NCBI GenBank assembly: GCA_003153435.1
Contig: PLYR01000089.1
Span: 1-48,456, forward strand
Length of the DNA stretch: 48,456 bases
DNA from: Bacteroidota bacterium
GTDB lineage: Bacteria; Bacteroidota; Bacteroidia; Palsa-965
Direction of reading: 5' to 3'
Of this stretch, positions 9,226-17,841 are shown in pieces; the stretch's first letter is position 1, and every line of letters begins with the position of its first letter. Made by a program: the position numbers and the translations under genes. Under the pieces are notes generated by a model, which was not told the DNA's origin, did no database searches, and saw only the letters and a program-made list of their open reading frames with translations.

Positions 9226-9384
9226 TCATTTAGGGTGCAGTTGGTGCTTACTATTCCCCCAAGTTGGGCAATCAGTGCACTTGTTCTTCCTGTGAAACAC
9301 AAAACAACCTGTGCTGAATATGGAGAAAAGCAAAACCATCAGTAAAACAGTGAGTTTTCCGCTTATTCGAGAATACCTATTCAT
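9226..9384 (-). CDS. Small Cys-motif lipoprotein (52 aa) upstream of feoA
   Basis: This short gene encodes 52 residues from ATG at 9384 to TGA. The N-terminus is MNRYSRISGKLTVLLMVLLF with a basic n-region and a hydrophobic core, followed by the lipobox FSTGC, so the mature protein would start at Cys27. Only 26 residues follow, containing KNKCTDCPTWGN, a CxxC pair flanked by basic residues. A matching -7 element lies 32 nt upstream. Very short lipoproteins with a CxC or CxxC are, from memory, frequent in Bacteroidota, but their function is unknown. It is on the feoAB strand, 97 nt upstream of feoA. The signal plus lipobox plus promoter make a real gene likely. Confidence 0.7.
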   Translation of the reverse strand: MNRYSRISGKLTVLLMVLLFSIFSTGCFVFHRKNKCTDCPTWGNSKHQLHPK

Positions 9385-9415
9385 ATGGTTCTTAACATTT
9401 CAACAATCCTATATT

Positions 9416-9423
9416 CAAAGATA
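9416..9423 (-). promoter_or_regulatory. -7 element TATCTTTG for the 52-aa lipoprotein
   Basis: The minus strand reads TATCTTTG, 31 nt before the ATG at 9384. The -33 region shows only CCTG. The region between here and the mlaE-like gene at 9528 also holds a weak plus-strand candidate (TTTA at 9437-9440, 19 nt, TAATTTTA at 9460-9467). Confidence 0.5.
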
Positions 9424-9527
9424 CGGACTAATTCGGTTTAGGATCAGGTTAAAATACCGTAATTTTATACCCGAAGGAACCTAATCCCAGCCCCAATCCT
9501 GATGATCCCTGGCAGGATTTTTTATCT

Positions 9528-10268
9528 ATGAAGATTTTTTATCATATCGGTCGGTATTTCATCCTGCTTAGCCGGGTTTTTTCAAAACCGGAGAAAAGTA
9601 TAATCTATAGGAACCGCTTCTTTGAAGAGGTGAATTCACTCGGTATTGGGTCATTGGGTATTGTAGCTATTATTTCAGTATTCATGGGAGCGGTTATTAC
9701 CATTCAGGCAGCTTTCGGATTCGAGAGTCCGTGGATTCCGCTCTATGCAGTTGGCCTGGCTACCAGAGACAGTATTGTTCTTGAATTTTCTCCTGCAATT
9801 GTAAGTCTTATCCTCGCAGGCAAGGTAGGGTCCAGTATTGCAGGTGAAATTGGAACCATGAGGGTTACAGAGCAGATTGATGCCATGGAGATTATGGGCG
9901 TTAACTCTGCGGCCTACCTTATTCTTCCGAAAATTCTGGCTTTTATGTTTATCCTTCCTTTTCTAATCATCATCAGTATGTTTCTGGCTATGATAGGGGG
10001 TCTAGTGTTCGGCGTTCTGACCGGAGCGGTGACTCCTCATCAGTTTCTCTATGGAATCCAGTATGATTTCAGGCCGTACAATGTCTTTTATGCACTTGTG
10101 AAAGTGGTCGTGTTTGCTTTTATCATTACTTCTGTTTCGTCTTATCATGGATATTATACCAAAGGGGGAGCACTGGAGGTCGGCCGCTCCAGCACCAAAG
10201 CGGTGGTATACAGCAGCATCGTATTATTGTTCTTCGACTTATTACTCACCCAACTTCTTCTGGCATGA
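9528..10268 (+). CDS. MlaE/YrbE-type ABC transporter permease
   Basis: A 246-residue polytopic inner-membrane protein of the MlaE permease family, which moves phospholipids or other lipids between inner and outer membrane. The family hallmark is visible as AGEIGTMRVTEQIDAMEIMGVNSAAYLILPK in the middle, flanked by an amphipathic N-terminal segment and five or so hydrophobic helices. ATG 9528 gives a normal length (about 245-260). Its stop overlaps the start of the ATPase gene as ATGA, indicating translational coupling. The MCE-domain subunit (MlaD) that usually completes the system is not adjacent, so it is probably encoded elsewhere. Confidence 0.92.
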   Translation: MKIFYHIGRYFILLSRVFSKPEKSIIYRNRFFEEVNSLGIGSLGIVAIISVFMGAVITIQAAFGFESPWIPLYAVGLATRDSIVLEFSPAIVSLILAGKVGSSIAGEIGTMRVTEQIDAMEIMGVNSAAYLILPKILAFMFILPFLIIISMFLAMIGGLVFGVLTGAVTPHQFLYGIQYDFRPYNVFYALVKVVVFAFIITSVSSYHGYYTKGGALEVGRSSTKAVVYSSIVLLFFDLLLTQLLLA

Positions 10269-11020
10269 TCGAAGCAATAAATCTGAATAAGAGTTTCGGA
10301 AACAAACAAGTACTGAAGAACTTCTCCTTCAAGTTTGAGAAGGGGAAACCGAATTTGATCATAGGGGAGAGTGGAACGGGAAAGTCTGTTTTGTTAAAAA
10401 GTATGGTTGGGCTTTTGGAGCTTGATTCCGGTGAGGTTTTATATAGCGGGCGGGATTTCCTTAAGATGAATTTTAAAGAGAAAAAACTAATCCGTAAAGA
10501 AATAGGAATGCTTTTCCAGGGAGGTGCTCTTTTCGATTCTATGACTATTGAGGAAAATGTAGTTTTCCCTTTATCCCTCTTTACCGATAAATCTGCAGAG
10601 GAAAAGCGGGAGAGGGCTAATTCCTGTCTGCAAAGAGTTAATCTTGAAAACGTAAACAAACTCTATCCCTCAGAGATCAGTGGAGGAATGAAGAAACGAG
10701 TGGCTATAGCAAGGGCTATTTCCATGGAGCCTGAATATTTGTTCTGTGACGAACCGAATTCAGGGCTGGATCCTAAAACGTCTATCCTTATAGATGAGTT
10801 AATCAATGATCTTACCTATGAATTGAATATAACCACTATTGTAATCACACATGACATGAACTCTGTTCTGGAAATTGGTGATCATATCGCCTTCCTTTAC
10901 AAGGGAGAAAAGTGTTGGGAAGGCAACAAACAGGAAATTCTTCATACGGATAATAAAGAACTCAATGATTTTGTATACGCCACTAAATTCCTCAGAAATT
11001 TCAAAGATAAACTCAAATAA
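10265..11020 (+). CDS. MlaF-type ABC transporter ATP-binding protein
   Basis: This 251-residue cytosolic ATPase partners the MlaE-type permease encoded just before it (4-nt ATGA overlap). Walker A is GESGTGKS (34-41), the Q-loop is MLFQGGALFDSMTI, the ABC signature is ISGGMKKRVAIARA, and Walker B is YLFCDEPNSGLDP, with the switch His in ITHDM. The GGALFDSMTIEENV wording is typical of MlaF rather than of generic importers. The pair ends at a strong hairpin terminator 32 nt downstream. Confidence 0.92.
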   Translation: MIEAINLNKSFGNKQVLKNFSFKFEKGKPNLIIGESGTGKSVLLKSMVGLLELDSGEVLYSGRDFLKMNFKEKKLIRKEIGMLFQGGALFDSMTIEENVVFPLSLFTDKSAEEKRERANSCLQRVNLENVNKLYPSEISGGMKKRVAIARAISMEPEYLFCDEPNSGLDPKTSILIDELINDLTYELNITTIVITHDMNSVLEIGDHIAFLYKGEKCWEGNKQEILHTDNKELNDFVYATKFLRNFKDKLK

Positions 11021-11052
11021 TAGAATCATTCCTTTACTCCCGTCCGGATACA

Positions 11053-11088
11053 AAAAGAGAAAGCCACATCATTGTGGCTTTCTCTTTT
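11053..11088. terminator. Bidirectional intrinsic terminator
   Basis: A perfect 16-bp stem (11053-11068 with 11073-11088) with a TCAT loop has A-rich and T-rich outer ends on both strands. It therefore serves both the MlaEF-type genes (+) and the T9SS cargo gene (-), which converge here. Confidence 0.88.
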
Positions 11089-11104
11089 AATAGAAGATTA
11101 TGTA

Positions 11105-12442
11105 TTACTGAGTAACGACCAGACGCACGGTCTTCACACTTGTACCCACAGAAACGGATACAAAATAAATTCCAGCTTCCAGGTTTTTTGTGTTCAGGGT
11201 AACTTCGTTAGCACCAGTAACAAGTGATGGTTCGAGTGTTGCACCCATTTTCTGACCAACCACATTGTAGATTGCGATTTGAGTCTTCTCCTTATTTTCG
11301 ATAGAGATCGGAACTACAACATTTGTTCCGGCAACAACCGGGTTAGGATATGCATTTCCGATTGAGAAACCAGAAGCTGCAATGTCATTAGTGGACAGTG
11401 CAGTACAAGTAGCACAGGTTAGGTGGTAATAGATCAGGTGATGCTCATAAGCAAAGTTATCGGTTGTTCCACCGTCGTAAGCGAATGAAGGAACGTAACT
11501 TCCATTCCATGCACCAACAGATTGATTGTAGTATACATCATTCGGAATGATGTAAGACGCATTCAAATCATGCTTTTGGTATTTCGTTGGGAATGTAGTG
11601 TTATTACCCATCTCATGGTAAGAAAGGAAATCCAGCTCATTCTTTTTGCCAAGTGTATCGTGGTTAGCAACCCAAGTATAACCTGGTTTGAAATAGATGG
11701 AAGATACAGCCAGTTTGCCAGCACTTATAGCTGGGAATGAAGGACAAGCCAGAGTTACATAATGGACTCCACCTGCCACTGTATCAGCCGCACTTGCAGC
11801 AGTCAGAGCAACAGCATAACGTGTTCTGTTGGTAGCAGTTAGAGCATGAGTAGGCTGATTCCAAAGTAAGTTCTGTAAGAATACAGTATCGGTTCCGAGG
11901 TTAGTAGGAACTGGATCTCCGGTGAAATAGCCGACGCTTTTTGAAACCTGACCGAGTTCAATAATCATAGAATCAGTGATTGCAGCAGAAGTATTACGAA
12001 CATAATACACTGCAACTTGCACAGAATCAATGTTATAAGCGGTGCTTGAAGTAACAACAGGACCAGTTACACCAGTAAGAACGGTATGGTCGTTGAAGTA
12101 ACTCGATGTAGGATCGAGTACATCACCAAGGAAATGAATCCAGGGACCACCATAGGTACCACCGAAATTTGCCAGGATTGTAGTATCCGGAAACAAATAG
12201 TTCAGTTCTGCATAAGCAGTTGTTCCGGGGTAAGTTCCTGAAACCTGAGCATCAACAGCTTCACCATAGTTATACCACCTGGAATTGGTGGATGCTACAG
12301 ACATTGGATGTGCAGAAGATGGTGGTAAGGCTATTCTACGGACACTGCGGCCGTGGGCTGGGGTTTGAACGGTACCAACCTGTTGTGCGAGCAGAGATCC
12401 TGCAAATGCACCAAATGTAAGTAGAGTAAAGATTTTTTTCAT
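11105..12442 (-). CDS. T9SS type A sorting-domain protein (secreted or surface protein)
   Basis: The 445-residue product starts at ATG 12442 with a clear signal peptide (MKKIFTLLTFGAFAG...LLA) cut before Gln. A longer frame from 12502 only adds a non-signal extension. The middle 300 residues are Ser/Thr/Ala/Gly-rich beta-type sequence with no catalytic motif that I recognise. The last 86 residues (about 360-445) are a type A T9SS sorting domain: NAYPNP, then an IYNVVGQKM strand, then LEAGIYFVSV and a basic V-R-L-V end. It should be exported by Sec, moved through the outer membrane by T9SS and then released or anchored. A well-formed promoter precedes it and it is monocistronic. Confidence 0.9.
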   Translation of the reverse strand: MKKIFTLLTFGAFAGSLLAQQVGTVQTPAHGRSVRRIALPPSSAHPMSVASTNSRWYNYGEAVDAQVSGTYPGTTAYAELNYLFPDTTILANFGGTYGGPWIHFLGDVLDPTSSYFNDHTVLTGVTGPVVTSSTAYNIDSVQVAVYYVRNTSAAITDSMIIELGQVSKSVGYFTGDPVPTNLGTDTVFLQNLLWNQPTHALTATNRTRYAVALTAASAADTVAGGVHYVTLACPSFPAISAGKLAVSSIYFKPGYTWVANHDTLGKKNELDFLSYHEMGNNTTFPTKYQKHDLNASYIIPNDVYYNQSVGAWNGSYVPSFAYDGGTTDNFAYEHHLIYYHLTCATCTALSTNDIAASGFSIGNAYPNPVVAGTNVVVPISIENKEKTQIAIYNVVGQKMGATLEPSLVTGANEVTLNTKNLEAGIYFVSVSVGTSVKTVRLVVTQ

Positions 12443-12475
12443 CACGGTTGTGTTTTTAGATTTTAGATAGAATTC

Positions 12476-12507
12476 CAAAGATAACCAGTTATTATTAATC
12501 ATCCAAA
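12476..12507 (-). promoter_or_regulatory. Full Bacteroidota promoter, TTTG-N20-TATCTTTG
   Basis: On the minus strand, -33 TTTG (12504-12507) and -7 TATCTTTG (12476-12483) are separated by 20 nt, the canonical arrangement. The -7 element ends 33 nt before the T9SS cargo ATG. This is one of the two best-formed promoters in the window. Confidence 0.8.
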
Positions 12508-12597
12508 CAATATAGGATGAAAGTATATCATTTTAACAAATTCAGCGACAAAAGCCATGTTCGTTCCTATGGGACGAAATGAAACAATAGACTTAAT

Positions 12598-15495
12598 TTA
12601 GTTTGCCATCTCATCTGCATACTGCTCAATCGGAGGACAGGAACAAATAAGATTTCTGTCGCCATAAGCGTTATCGATCTTTGCTACTGAAGGCCAGAAT
12701 TTGTTATCTCTAACCCAATTTAACGGATACACAGCCTTCTCCCTTGAGTAAGGATGTGCCCATGCTTCTGTTATCACAGATTTGGCTGTATGCGGCGCAT
12801 TTTTAATTACATTATCGTTCATATCACTAAGTCCATTCTCAATTTCCCTGATCTCCTTACGAATCGAAATCATCGCTTCACAGAACCGGTCGAGTTCACC
12901 TTTTGACTCACTTTCTGTGGGCTCAATCATAAGGGTATCATGCACCGGAAAAGCAACCGTTGGGGCATGAAAGCCATAATCCATCAGTCGCTTGGCAATG
13001 TCCCCAACCTCTACCCCTGCAGTCCTCTTGAATTCCTTACAATCAAGGATCATTTCATGTGCGACACGTTTGTTCTTTCCAACATACAGAATCGGATAGT
13101 GCTCTTTTAGGATCTCCTTCATGTAATTTGCATTAAGAATTGCTATCTCTGTAGCTGCCTTGACGCCATTTGCTCCAAGCATTTTAATGTAGCCATAAGA
13201 AATAAGCAATATCAATGCACTTCCCCATGGAGCTGCAGAAACGGCGGTAATTCCCTGCTCTCCACCCGTTTTTATTACAGGATGAGAAGGAAGAAACGGA
13301 ATCAAATGCTTCGCTACACCAATAGGGCCCATTCCAGGTCCACCACCTCCATGAGGGATTGCAAATGTTTTATGGAGATTTAGGTGGCAAACATCCGCAC
13401 CAATATTTCCAGGACTGGTCAGGCCTACCTGGGCGTTCATGTTCGCTCCGTCCATATATACCTGCCCACCATTATCGTGGATAATTCGGGTAATTTTTTT
13501 GATACTTTCCTCATAAACACCATGAGTGGATGGGTAAGTAACCATCAGGCAGGAAAGGCGGTCTTTGTTAGTCTCCGCTTTTTCCCGAAGATCCTTTACG
13601 TCAATATTACCCAGATCATCGCACTTTACAACAATAATACTCATGCCTGCCATAGCGGCACTAGCTGGATTGGTGCCATGTGCGGAGGATGGTATTAATG
13701 CGATATTCCTGTGCATATCTCCACGAGAATGGTGATATTGTCTGATTACCATTAAACCAGCATACTCTCCCTGAGCGCCGGAGTTCGGTTGAAAACTCAT
13801 AGCTGCAAAACCAGTGATGCGACTGAGGTCCTTATCAAGTTCCTTGAAAATCTGCTGATAACCCTTTGTTTGATCAACCGGAGCGAATGGATGAATATTG
13901 GCAAATTCAGGCCAAGTGATAGGCATCAGTTCAGCTGCTGCATTCAGTTTCATTGTACAGGAACCCAGAGCAATCATGGCGTGTGTAAGGGAAAGGTCTT
14001 TATTTTCAAGCCTTTTCAGATATCGCATCATTTCACTCTCCGAATGATAGGAGTTGAAAACCGGGTGCTGCATAAAGGAAGATGTCCGTGCATGTGAGGA
14101 ATTTGCAATCAGCGAGCCTGCTTTATGGATTTGATTCTCAGTAAGCAGATTGGTATGTAGTTTACCGGCTGCTTTTGCAAATACCGACAGAATCAAATTT
14201 ATATCCTCCGCTTCAACAGTTTGGTCCAGCGCTATATTGATTGTTTTCTCATCGATGTAAAGAAAATTAATCTCGTTCTTCAAAGCAATTTCCTTGATTT
14301 GTGCCGAACTTATAGAACCAAGAAGTTTTACTTGTATTGTATCAAAATAGGTTTCTTCATGAATGGCGTAACCAAGACCTTTCAGTACTGAAGCAACCGC
14401 TTGTGCGCTTGCATGCACCTGCTCAGCAATCCCTTTTATTCCATCTGGACCATGGTATACACCATACATTCCAGCCATGATCGCTAGCAGAGCTTGAGCA
14501 GTACAGATGTTGGAGGTAGCCTTGTCTCTCCGGATATGTTGTTCCCTGGTCTGAAGAGCCATACGCAGGGCCTGATTGCCTTGAGCATCTATTGAAACAC
14601 CAATAATCCTTCCGGGTATCACTCTTTTATAATCCTCCTGGGTAGCAAAAAATGCTGCATGAGGTCCACCATATCCCATCGGAACTCCAAAACGTTGTGA
14701 GTTCCCGAAAACCACATCGGCTCCCCATTCTCCTGGAGGTGTTAAAAGTGCCAGAGCAAGCAAGTCGGCAGCAACAGCAACGGATGAACCGTTTGCTTTT
14801 GCTTTTGAAACAAACTCACTATAGTTATTCACGACGCCCTTTGCATCAGGATATTGAACCAAGGCCCCGTATACTTTAGGTGAGAAAGTGAACGATTTCC
14901 AGTTTCCTACAACAAGTTTAATTCCAAGAGGGGTGGATCTTGTCCGCAGAAGAGCGAGGGTTTGAGGGAAAATCTCATCAGAAACAAAGAATACATCCGC
15001 TTCGGCTTTCTGGGCTGCTCTCGAACGGTTATGAAACAACATGGTCATGGCTTCAGCCGCTGCTGTTGCTTCGTCAAGAAGAGAAGCATTTGCAATAGGC
15101 ATTCCAGTGAGGTCTGTTATCATGGTCTGGAAATTCAACAATGCTTCCAGCCTTCCCTGAGCAATCTCAGCCTGGTATGGAGTATAGGCAGTATACCATC
15201 CTGGGTTCTCTAGAATATTACGCTGGTTGACAGCTGGAACAATAGTGCCTGAATAGCCCATTCCCAAATAACTCCTGAACAGCTTATTTTTTGATGCCGT
15301 CTGCTTAAGCTTTTTGTAATATTGAAATTCCGTCAGGGCAGGAGAAATCTGAAGAGGTTTCTTAAGCCTTATGGCAGAAGGGATGGTCTGATCGATCAAC
15401 TCATCCAGACTCTGGACGTTGATTTTTTTCAACATCTGATTTATTTCATTTTTTCGCGGGCCATTGTGCCGATCTTCAAATTTATCTATTACCAT
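12598..15495 (-). CDS. gcvP: Glycine dehydrogenase (decarboxylating), glycine cleavage P protein
   Basis: A 965-residue single-chain P protein, the fused form (alpha and beta halves in one polypeptide). It decarboxylates glycine using PLP and passes the aminomethyl group to the lipoyl H protein. The N-half has GTIVPAVNQRNILENPGWYTAYTPYQAE. The C-half has NSGAQGEYAGL, SSAHGTNPASA and DGANMNAQ, then HLNLHKTFAIPHGGGGPG with the Schiff-base Lys at 709. Length is normal. gcvT and gcvH are not adjacent, as is usual in Bacteroidota where gcv genes are dispersed. I looked for a glycine riboswitch in the leader and saw none. Confidence 0.96.
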   Translation of the reverse strand: MVIDKFEDRHNGPRKNEINQMLKKINVQSLDELIDQTIPSAIRLKKPLQISPALTEFQYYKKLKQTASKNKLFRSYLGMGYSGTIVPAVNQRNILENPGWYTAYTPYQAEIAQGRLEALLNFQTMITDLTGMPIANASLLDEATAAAEAMTMLFHNRSRAAQKAEADVFFVSDEIFPQTLALLRTRSTPLGIKLVVGNWKSFTFSPKVYGALVQYPDAKGVVNNYSEFVSKAKANGSSVAVAADLLALALLTPPGEWGADVVFGNSQRFGVPMGYGGPHAAFFATQEDYKRVIPGRIIGVSIDAQGNQALRMALQTREQHIRRDKATSNICTAQALLAIMAGMYGVYHGPDGIKGIAEQVHASAQAVASVLKGLGYAIHEETYFDTIQVKLLGSISSAQIKEIALKNEINFLYIDEKTINIALDQTVEAEDINLILSVFAKAAGKLHTNLLTENQIHKAGSLIANSSHARTSSFMQHPVFNSYHSESEMMRYLKRLENKDLSLTHAMIALGSCTMKLNAAAELMPITWPEFANIHPFAPVDQTKGYQQIFKELDKDLSRITGFAAMSFQPNSGAQGEYAGLMVIRQYHHSRGDMHRNIALIPSSAHGTNPASAAMAGMSIIVVKCDDLGNIDVKDLREKAETNKDRLSCLMVTYPSTHGVYEESIKKITRIIHDNGGQVYMDGANMNAQVGLTSPGNIGADVCHLNLHKTFAIPHGGGGPGMGPIGVAKHLIPFLPSHPVIKTGGEQGITAVSAAPWGSALILLISYGYIKMLGANGVKAATEIAILNANYMKEILKEHYPILYVGKNKRVAHEMILDCKEFKRTAGVEVGDIAKRLMDYGFHAPTVAFPVHDTLMIEPTESESKGELDRFCEAMISIRKEIREIENGLSDMNDNVIKNAPHTAKSVITEAWAHPYSREKAVYPLNWVRDNKFWPSVAKIDNAYGDRNLICSCPPIEQYADEMAN

Positions 15496-15528
15496 TTATG
15501 AGGGATTTTTACTAGATTAAGAGGAATA

Positions 15529-15556
15529 CAAAGGTAATAGAAAAGTGAAAATACAA
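15529..15556 (-). promoter_or_regulatory. Promoter of gcvP, TTG-N17-TACCTTTG
   Basis: On the minus strand TTG (15554-15556) and TACCTTTG (15529-15536) are 17 nt apart. The -7 box ends 33 nt before the gcvP ATG. Confidence 0.6.
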
Positions 15557-15596
15557 GGCTTGCAACGCCTATATTATTATTTCAAAAGAGAATGCC

Positions 15597-15604
15597 TATC
15601 TTTG
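15597..15604 (+). promoter_or_regulatory. -7 element TATCTTTG for the UbiA-like unit
   Basis: A perfect TAnnTTTG match lies 26 nt before the ATG at 15631. No TTG is seen at -33. It is divergent from the gcvP promoter, with about 40 nt between the two sets of elements. Confidence 0.55.
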
Positions 15605-15630
15605 AGTTCAATCTACTCTGACTTTTACCT

Positions 15631-16269
15631 ATGAAGCGGTTTTTCACCCTTTTATCCTTGTTTTTTATCGTATTCCAGATTCCTGCGTTATCAACGACGC
15701 GGGTCTGTTCAGAAAAAAAAGACACGCTTCTTCTCATGAATGGTAAAATACTCGCAGCCGATGTTTTAGACACTGTCTTTCACAAAGTAAAAGTAAAATA
15801 CTTGAAAAAGAGAGGAAAAGAGAAGACCATTGAAATTGAAAACGACCTCATCTATTCAATCCGATACAAAGATGGTCACGAACAAATTATTTACGAGCAG
15901 GACACGACTACAGGCAATTATTTCACAGCAGAAGAAACCAAAATGTTTATTTTCGGTGAACAGGATGCTGAAAAGAATTATCGTTGCCCCGGAGCTACTA
16001 TTATAGGAGTTGTCATTGGAGTTGGCAGTGCTTATATGGGTAATTTTCTCTCCCTTATTCCTCCTTTTGGATACACCGCGCTGCTACTGATACCTAAGGT
16101 TAAAATTAAATACAAAGATGTATCGAACCCGGTCTATCTCAATTATGACACCTATGTGATGGGATTTGAAAAGGTGGCCAGAAGGAAGAAAATACTCCGT
16201 TCATTCATCGGGGGCATTGGCGGACTGGCAGCGGGTCTCTATACCTTCTTTCTCTTTCCCAATATATGA
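15631..16269 (+). CDS. Exported/membrane protein of unknown function, coupled to a UbiA-like gene
   Basis: I do not recognise the family. The 212-residue product opens with a signal-like hydrophobic segment (MKRFFTLLSLFFIVFQIPAL). A short beta-type domain follows (DTLLLMNGKILAADVLDTVFHKVKVKYL), resembling the 'something-GKI-x-V' N-domains common in exported Bacteroidota proteins. Two hydrophobic stretches come later (about 123-155 and 190-212, Gly-rich), so it is probably anchored in a membrane with its beta domain outside the cytoplasm. Its stop overlaps the next start as ATGA (16266-16269), implying coupled translation with the UbiA-like enzyme. It is the one signal-bearing, non-lipoprotein gene here without Gln at the expected +1 site, so the first segment may be a retained anchor. 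Confidence 0.8.
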   Translation: MKRFFTLLSLFFIVFQIPALSTTRVCSEKKDTLLLMNGKILAADVLDTVFHKVKVKYLKKRGKEKTIEIENDLIYSIRYKDGHEQIIYEQDTTTGNYFTAEETKMFIFGEQDAEKNYRCPGATIIGVVIGVGSAYMGNFLSLIPPFGYTALLLIPKVKIKYKDVSNPVYLNYDTYVMGFEKVARRKKILRSFIGGIGGLAAGLYTFFLFPNI

Positions 16270-17165
16270 ATGCTTCAAAAACTTTTCAAAGGTTTTTGGA
16301 TTTCTTTCTCTTCACCAATATTTTTTTAGCTGCATCGGTTACATCCCTGGTTTTTGAAACCTCTTATTTATTGACGGTCAAAATCAGCGACTGGTCATAT
16401 CCTGCATTCCTTTTTTCAGCTACACTTTTCCTATACTGTTTTCATCGGATTTATCCTTTCAGGAAAGAAGAATCCAGATCCCCATTGGCAATCAGGCACC
16501 TATGGATTAAGAAGAATTTTTCACTTTTCTATCTCATCCTCATAGCGTCTGCCCTCTGCACCATCTATTTGCTGATATTCAGCATCCCATTTCGAGTTGT
16601 CGTTTCTCTCCTTCCTATAGCTTTTATATCTCTTGGATACACCATTCCATTCATACCCTGGAAGGGGAAGTGGATCCGGTTCAGAGACATCCCAGGAATC
16701 AAAATATTTCTTATATCGTTGGTCTTGAGTCTCACAACAGTATTACTTCCGGTGATGGCCTTTTCCCGGCTCACTTCTCTCATCGACCCTCCTTTTCTCT
16801 TCATCTTTATCCGAAGATTTTTTTTCATCTTCGCCATCACCATTCCTTTTGATATCCGGGATATGGATTATGACCGAAAGAAAGGCACCTCTACTATACC
16901 TCTGATTTTAGGCACCTTTCGCGCTAAACAATTGTCTTTTCTTGCCCTTGGGTTATTTGTTGTGGCTACGCTCACACAATATTTTTGGCTCCAGGATATA
17001 AGCAAAGCCTACTTGATGGCACTTTGCATTTCAGCGCTTGTTTCTGGGGGAGTAATTCGATACGCTGATTTTAAAAGGCGGGACTATTACTATGGATTTT
17101 ATCTGGAAGGTATGATGCTCCTTCAATCTTTGTTAATTATTGCCGGGAATAAATTATTGACTTAA
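16266..17165 (+). CDS. UbiA-like prenyltransferase superfamily membrane protein
   Basis: A 299-residue polytopic protein with about eight hydrophobic segments. The second Asp-rich motif of UbiA enzymes is clear: IRDMDYDRKKGTSTIP at about 196-211. The first motif (NxxxDxxxD), expected after helix 2, is missing: the corresponding region reads LYCFHRIYPFRKEE, with basic residues where Asp should be. Active UbiA enzymes use both motifs to hold Mg-diphosphate, so this protein may be a divergent enzyme or have lost prenyl transfer. The preceding gene is coupled by ATGA. Its 3' end overlaps the opposing methyltransferase gene by 29 nt. Superfamily assignment is good; substrate (quinone, heme, lipid) is unknown. 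Confidence 0.8.
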   Translation: MNASKTFQRFLDFFLFTNIFLAASVTSLVFETSYLLTVKISDWSYPAFLFSATLFLYCFHRIYPFRKEESRSPLAIRHLWIKKNFSLFYLILIASALCTIYLLIFSIPFRVVVSLLPIAFISLGYTIPFIPWKGKWIRFRDIPGIKIFLISLVLSLTTVLLPVMAFSRLTSLIDPPFLFIFIRRFFFIFAITIPFDIRDMDYDRKKGTSTIPLILGTFRAKQLSFLALGLFVVATLTQYFWLQDISKAYLMALCISALVSGGVIRYADFKRRDYYYGFYLEGMMLLQSLLIIAGNKLLT

Positions 17166-17841
17166 GGCTTCCGCTATTGAATGACTTCGTTAGAACTGGA
17201 TAAAAACCAGCTTCCTTGAAATATTTCTCAAAATCCGGGAGTCTTCTAATCCCTAACCCACAGGTCATATTGAAGAAAAAATAAAGGCCACGAACCATCC
17301 AGCCTGAAAAGAGCCTTGCGAATCCTTTTTCGGAAATATGAAAATCCGTAAAAAGCCATCTCCCGTCTTCATGCAGCCTTTGTTTCAAAGTCTCTATGAC
17401 CATTGGCAAATCCTGGTTCCTGAAACAGTCGAGGACAAATGGGGTAATAATGAGATCAAATTTATCGGTCAGGCATTGATCCTCAAAAGATCCACAGATA
17501 AATTCATAGGCTCCAACTCTTTCCGGAAACTCCCTCGCGAGTCTTTCAGAGGCTCTCTCAATCATTTTAGGAGAAATGTCGAGATAATAGACTCGTTCTG
17601 ATTGCTGCCATTTTTCAAGATCAGAAATTAATCTTCCTGTACCCCCACCAAGGATCAAAACAGCATGGGCGGGCGGGAGATCTTTGAGCAGAAAGGATTG
17701 TGCTAACCTCAACTTTTTACCGAAAAAAACGGATGAAAGTGTATCATAAAAAGAGGAAATGAAATCGAAGCCCCATTGTATTTTCCTTAGCCGCTTTTTC
17801 GAAGAAGAATAAGAATCTGCATTATGGTCTGCAACCGACAT
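17137..17841 (-). CDS. Class I SAM-dependent methyltransferase
   Basis: The 234-residue product has the Rossmann methyltransferase core: motif I VLILGGGTGRLISDL, an acidic residue after the second strand (YLDISPKMIERA), and motif FDLIITPFVLDCF. The C-terminal half contains a hydrophobic segment (YFFFNMTCGLGI) that may touch a membrane or lipid substrate. I chose the ATG at 17841 because it forms a TAATG overlap with the hemL stop, a classic coupling arrangement. A longer frame to 17886 would lie inside hemL. The C-terminus overlaps the opposing UbiA-like gene by 29 nt. UbiE/quinone-type methylation is possible, but the substrate is not shown. Confidence 0.85.
   Translation of the reverse strand: MSVADHNADSYSSSKKRLRKIQWGFDFISSFYDTLSSVFFGKKLRLAQSFLLKDLPPAHAVLILGGGTGRLISDLEKWQQSERVYYLDISPKMIERASERLAREFPERVGAYEFICGSFEDQCLTDKFDLIITPFVLDCFRNQDLPMVIETLKQRLHEDGRWLFTDFHISEKGFARLFSGWMVRGLYFFFNMTCGLGIRRLPDFEKYFKEAGFYPVLTKSFNSGSLKSIIYSRQ

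Noticed and set aside
15496-15560. Glycine riboswitch before gcvP
   Set aside because: The leader is only about 30 nt after the -7 element, far too short for a glycine aptamer, and no conserved aptamer motifs are visible.
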